Shown in pieces: positions 62,124-64,000 of a DNA stretch of 64,000 nt. Within the stretch, counting starts at the first letter, position 1, and every line of letters starts with the position of its first letter. Under the pieces are notes generated by a model. That model was not told where the DNA came from and searched no databases. It was given only the letters and a program-made list of their open reading frames with translations. The stretch spans positions 39,676,233 to 39,740,232 of the forward strand of contig JARWIR010000002.1 in NCBI GenBank assembly GCA_029959085.1, read 5' to 3'. A program made the position numbers and the translations under genes. This DNA comes from Nemophila menziesii (lineage: Eukaryota; Streptophyta; Magnoliopsida; Boraginales; Hydrophyllaceae).

Positions 62124-62420
62124 GAAAAAAAGCCCTATATCTACACCGAGAGCTCATTCTTCACGCTCATTCCTTATACAAAAAATCTAAAAAACGAGAG
62201 CTCTTCTTTCAGCCACTCCAAGGGGTGATTCTAGCATCAAATCTTCAACAAAGGTAAACAAATCCAACACCAAATCTCATTCCATTCCATTTTCTATCAT
62301 TTCTTAAGATTTTTTTCTCTATTTTTATATTTCTAATCAATTTTTTTTGTTTGTGTTTCAATCCGAATCAATATGGCATGGATTCAACACCAAATCAGCT
62401 GCAATTTCATCCTATAAGGT
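62124..62420 (+). promoter_or_regulatory. Probable promoter and spliced 5' leader of the second CACTA gene
   Basis: A CTATATCTACACC stretch (62133 onward) may serve as core promoter and start region. Donor-like sites AAAG/GTAAAC (near 62253) and AAG/GTAAGT (near 62418) suggest leader introns, with AATATGGCATGG between them. These are inferences from consensus only. Confidence 0.35.
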
Positions 62421-62789
62421 AAGTATTCCAACCAATTTTTGACTTTTAATTTTCATGTCTTTTTTTTTGTATTTTTTTCTTTGATGATTAGATGTTATTT
62501 TTAATTCCGAGAATATTAGGGGGTAATTAGAGTGTTGTATGAATTTTTTTAAACCAAAAATTGATGTTAAATGGGTGAAAAATCTAATTCGTGAAATCTA
62601 ATTAAATTTTTTTCGTTTTTTTGGTGCTTGATTCTTAAATCTGAATTTAAGTAGTGTTATTAGGGTTTATATTTTGTTAATTTAAACATGTAATTCATGG
62701 TTTTTTGGAAAATTAAATTGGATGATTTTTTGGGAATTTTGTGATTTTTGTTATGATTTTTAGGAAATTTTAGATTAAAAAAAATAAAT
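62421..62789. other. AT-rich stretch, probable leader intron
   Basis: T-rich sequence with no recognisable feature, following a GTAAGT donor. Confidence 0.35.
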
Positions 62790-63240
62790 AGGGACCTTTA
62801 TGCAATTTAAAAAATATATAGGGACTTTTATGCAATTTTATAAAAAAAATATGGACTTTCATGAAATTTTATAAAAATAAATAGGGACCTTTATGCAATT
62901 TAATAAAATATATAGGGACTTTTATGCAATTTAAGAAAAATAAAATATATAGGGACTTTCATGAAATTATATAAAACTAAATAGGGAATTTCATTCAATT
63001 TAAGAAAACTATATAGGAAATTTAATGCAATTTTAAAAAATATGTAGGGACTATTAAGCAATTTTAAAAAAAATATATGTCCTTTCATGCAATTTAAAAA
63101 AAATATATAGGAAATTTTATGCAATTTAAAAAAAATATAGGGAATTTTATGCAATTTAAAAAAAAAATATAGGGAATTTTATGCAATTTAAAAAATATAT
63201 ATATAAGGATTTGTATGCAATTTAAAAAAATATATTTATT
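62790..63240. repeat. Degenerate 28-35 bp tandem repeat
   Basis: More than a dozen copies of ATAGGGA(C/A)(T/C)TTTATGCAATTTA followed by a variable A/T run. A minus-strand open frame through it (62900-63154) is a repeat artefact. The array lies in the probable leader intron of the downstream gene. Confidence 0.85.
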
Positions 63241-63519
63241 TTACTATATAATAATATATTTTTAAATATCAAAAAAATTATAAATTATTTTATTATATGA
63301 CTAATATAATTATTTTTTGTATGATACAGATTGTACGTGTGCTATATATTGGATGTTAAAGATTCCCGATGTTTTATTTACGTTTTTTAATTTATTTTAT
63401 TTATGATTGTAATAATTTATTTTATTTTATTTTCATGTTTTTATTTTTGGTGATGTAATAATTTAGTGTTTTTTATGCTATTTTTAATTCTGTATTTTAA
63501 TTACACTAGAAAATGCTAG

Positions 63520-64000
63520 ATGGCCGATGTGATGACTAGACAGCACGGAGGGGACGGTGGGGGTAGAGAACCAAATCAGAATCCTAACAAAAATCTAGCC
63601 GACTGTGCAAACCAGGACGGTAAATAAACCAATTTAAATCAATAATTGCTTAATAAATAAAGTCAACACTAATTAATTCAATGTTAAAACAGAACCCGTT
63701 AGACGGAAAAAAAGGGGTAGCGCGGCCCTCAAAACAGCGATGAAGGCACTAAAATCTGTAGGGTGGCCTTTGCCGGTCAATTTTTGTATACTAGACGACA
63801 CGTCGAGTCAATCAGGCAAGTACGGGCACCACGTTGCGCAAGTGATCGGCATTACAGTTCTAGAGAGGATTCCACCCTATCACCCGGCTTAGGATAAAGT
63901 ACCGGACGCTGACAAACACGCCGTAATTAACAGATTATCGGTACAAATTAAATTGTTAATATTTTTAAAAATTAATTTATTGTTCTAATTTAAATTTAAA
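63520..64000 (+). pseudogene. Second CACTA gene, probably TNPA-like, 5' part
   Basis: ATG at 63520 opens exon 1 (63520-63619, MADVMTRQHGGDGGG), ending at a GT donor. An acceptor at 63691-63692 starts exon 2 at 63693 in phase. Exon 2 reads EPVRRKKRGSA, then GWPLPVNFCILDD and a segment ending IPPYHPA, where an in-frame TAG (63890-63892) stands at a position where Trp (TGG) would fit, then DKVPDADKHAV. The region resembles the DNA-binding Ptta/En/Spm family (TNPA-type) that binds subterminal motifs. Identification is tentative: it rests on position in the element and general pattern (LPV, then ILD, then a VP-D-K segment). The gene runs off the window. Confidence 0.5.

Larger units (their letters stand above)
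44189..64000 (+). mobile_element. CACTA (En/Spm) transposon, 5' part; 3' end outside window
   Basis: The element begins CACTACTACCGCG directly after unit 5 sequence; TAA (44186-44188) is a candidate 3-bp target duplication. Inside are motif arrays, a TNP2-type transposase gene in plus orientation and the start of a second plus-strand gene. That gene order is typical of CACTA elements. Excluding the nested Athila-2 element, at least 7.8 kb of CACTA sequence is visible. No matching inverted terminus followed by unit 5 sequence is seen, so the other end must lie beyond 64000. The transposase gene is broken in several places, so this copy is not autonomous. Confidence 0.8.

Noticed and set aside
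62900..63154. Minus-strand hydrophobic 84-codon protein
   Set aside because: It is a translation of a degenerate tandem repeat; the periodic KLHKIPYIFF-like pattern follows the repeat unit.
1..64000. tRNA, rRNA or other structural RNA genes
   Set aside because: I looked for tRNA box patterns and rRNA-like conserved stretches and found none I could support by eye; the tRNA-Asp-like sequence at 38158-38175 is a primer-binding site.

Overview
The window is nuclear DNA from a flowering plant. It is AT-rich, has no bacterial-style genes, and carries plant-type Ty3/gypsy (Athila-like) retrotransposons with a tRNA-Asp-type primer-binding site, a plant CACTA (En/Spm) transposon, and plant-style introns and promoter motifs. 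I cannot name the species. I recognise no ordinary single-copy host gene; everything assignable is a large tandem repeat or a mobile element.

Region 1 (1-44188) is a direct tandem array of a very large repeat (macrosatellite). Copies start with the same sequence at about 1, 7280, 16174, 23563 and 43427. Two alternating types are visible: short S units (1 and 3, 7.28 kb without later insertions) and long L units (2 and 4, 8.89 kb in unit 2). L units carry an extra A-B-A' structure: a 782-bp block duplicated around a 794-bp spacer that S units lack. Many single-base markers also alternate S/L/S/L, so the real period is an S+L dimer of about 16.17 kb. Unit 3 has a 100-bp MITE with 9-bp target duplications. 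Unit 4 has a 1.83-kb deletion with microhomology and a full-length retrotransposon. Unit 5 is cut off after about 760 bp by the CACTA element.

Region 2 (26965-39742, inside unit 4) is a complete, young Athila-type LTR retrotransposon on the minus strand. It has two 1561-bp LTRs with 3 differences by my reading, target duplication AAAAT, PBS, PPT, an intact 1881-codon gag-pol and an intact second ORF (ORF2) between pol and the 3' LTR. It looks potentially autonomous.

Region 3 (44189 to beyond 64000) is a CACTA transposon inserted in unit 5. Its 5' terminus CACTACTACCGCG is followed by an array of GCGACTAC-type subterminal motifs, a decayed TNP2-type transposase gene (frameshifts and stop codons), a 40-bp minisatellite rich in TTGAC, a second GCGACTAC array, and the start of a second gene, probably TNPA-like, that runs off the window with an in-frame stop. 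The other end is not in the window.

Region 4 (47240-59230) is a second Athila-type element inserted in the CACTA transposase gene (target duplication ATATT). It is older: about 30 LTR differences, five in-frame stops in gag-pol, and a deletion removing the 5' end of gag, the PBS and the edge of the 5' LTR. Its ORF2 is still open.

Inferred order: an S-L dimer forms and is duplicated; the CACTA element enters unit 5; Athila-2 enters the CACTA element; Athila-1 enters unit 4 last or nearly so. The most unusual observations are the dimeric 16-kb higher-order macrosatellite, the paired motif arrays in front of both CACTA genes, and the mosaic divergence of the two Athila elements (pol nearly identical, ORF2 about 74% identical, and a palindrome-bearing repeat block that keeps its layout but changes its sequence).
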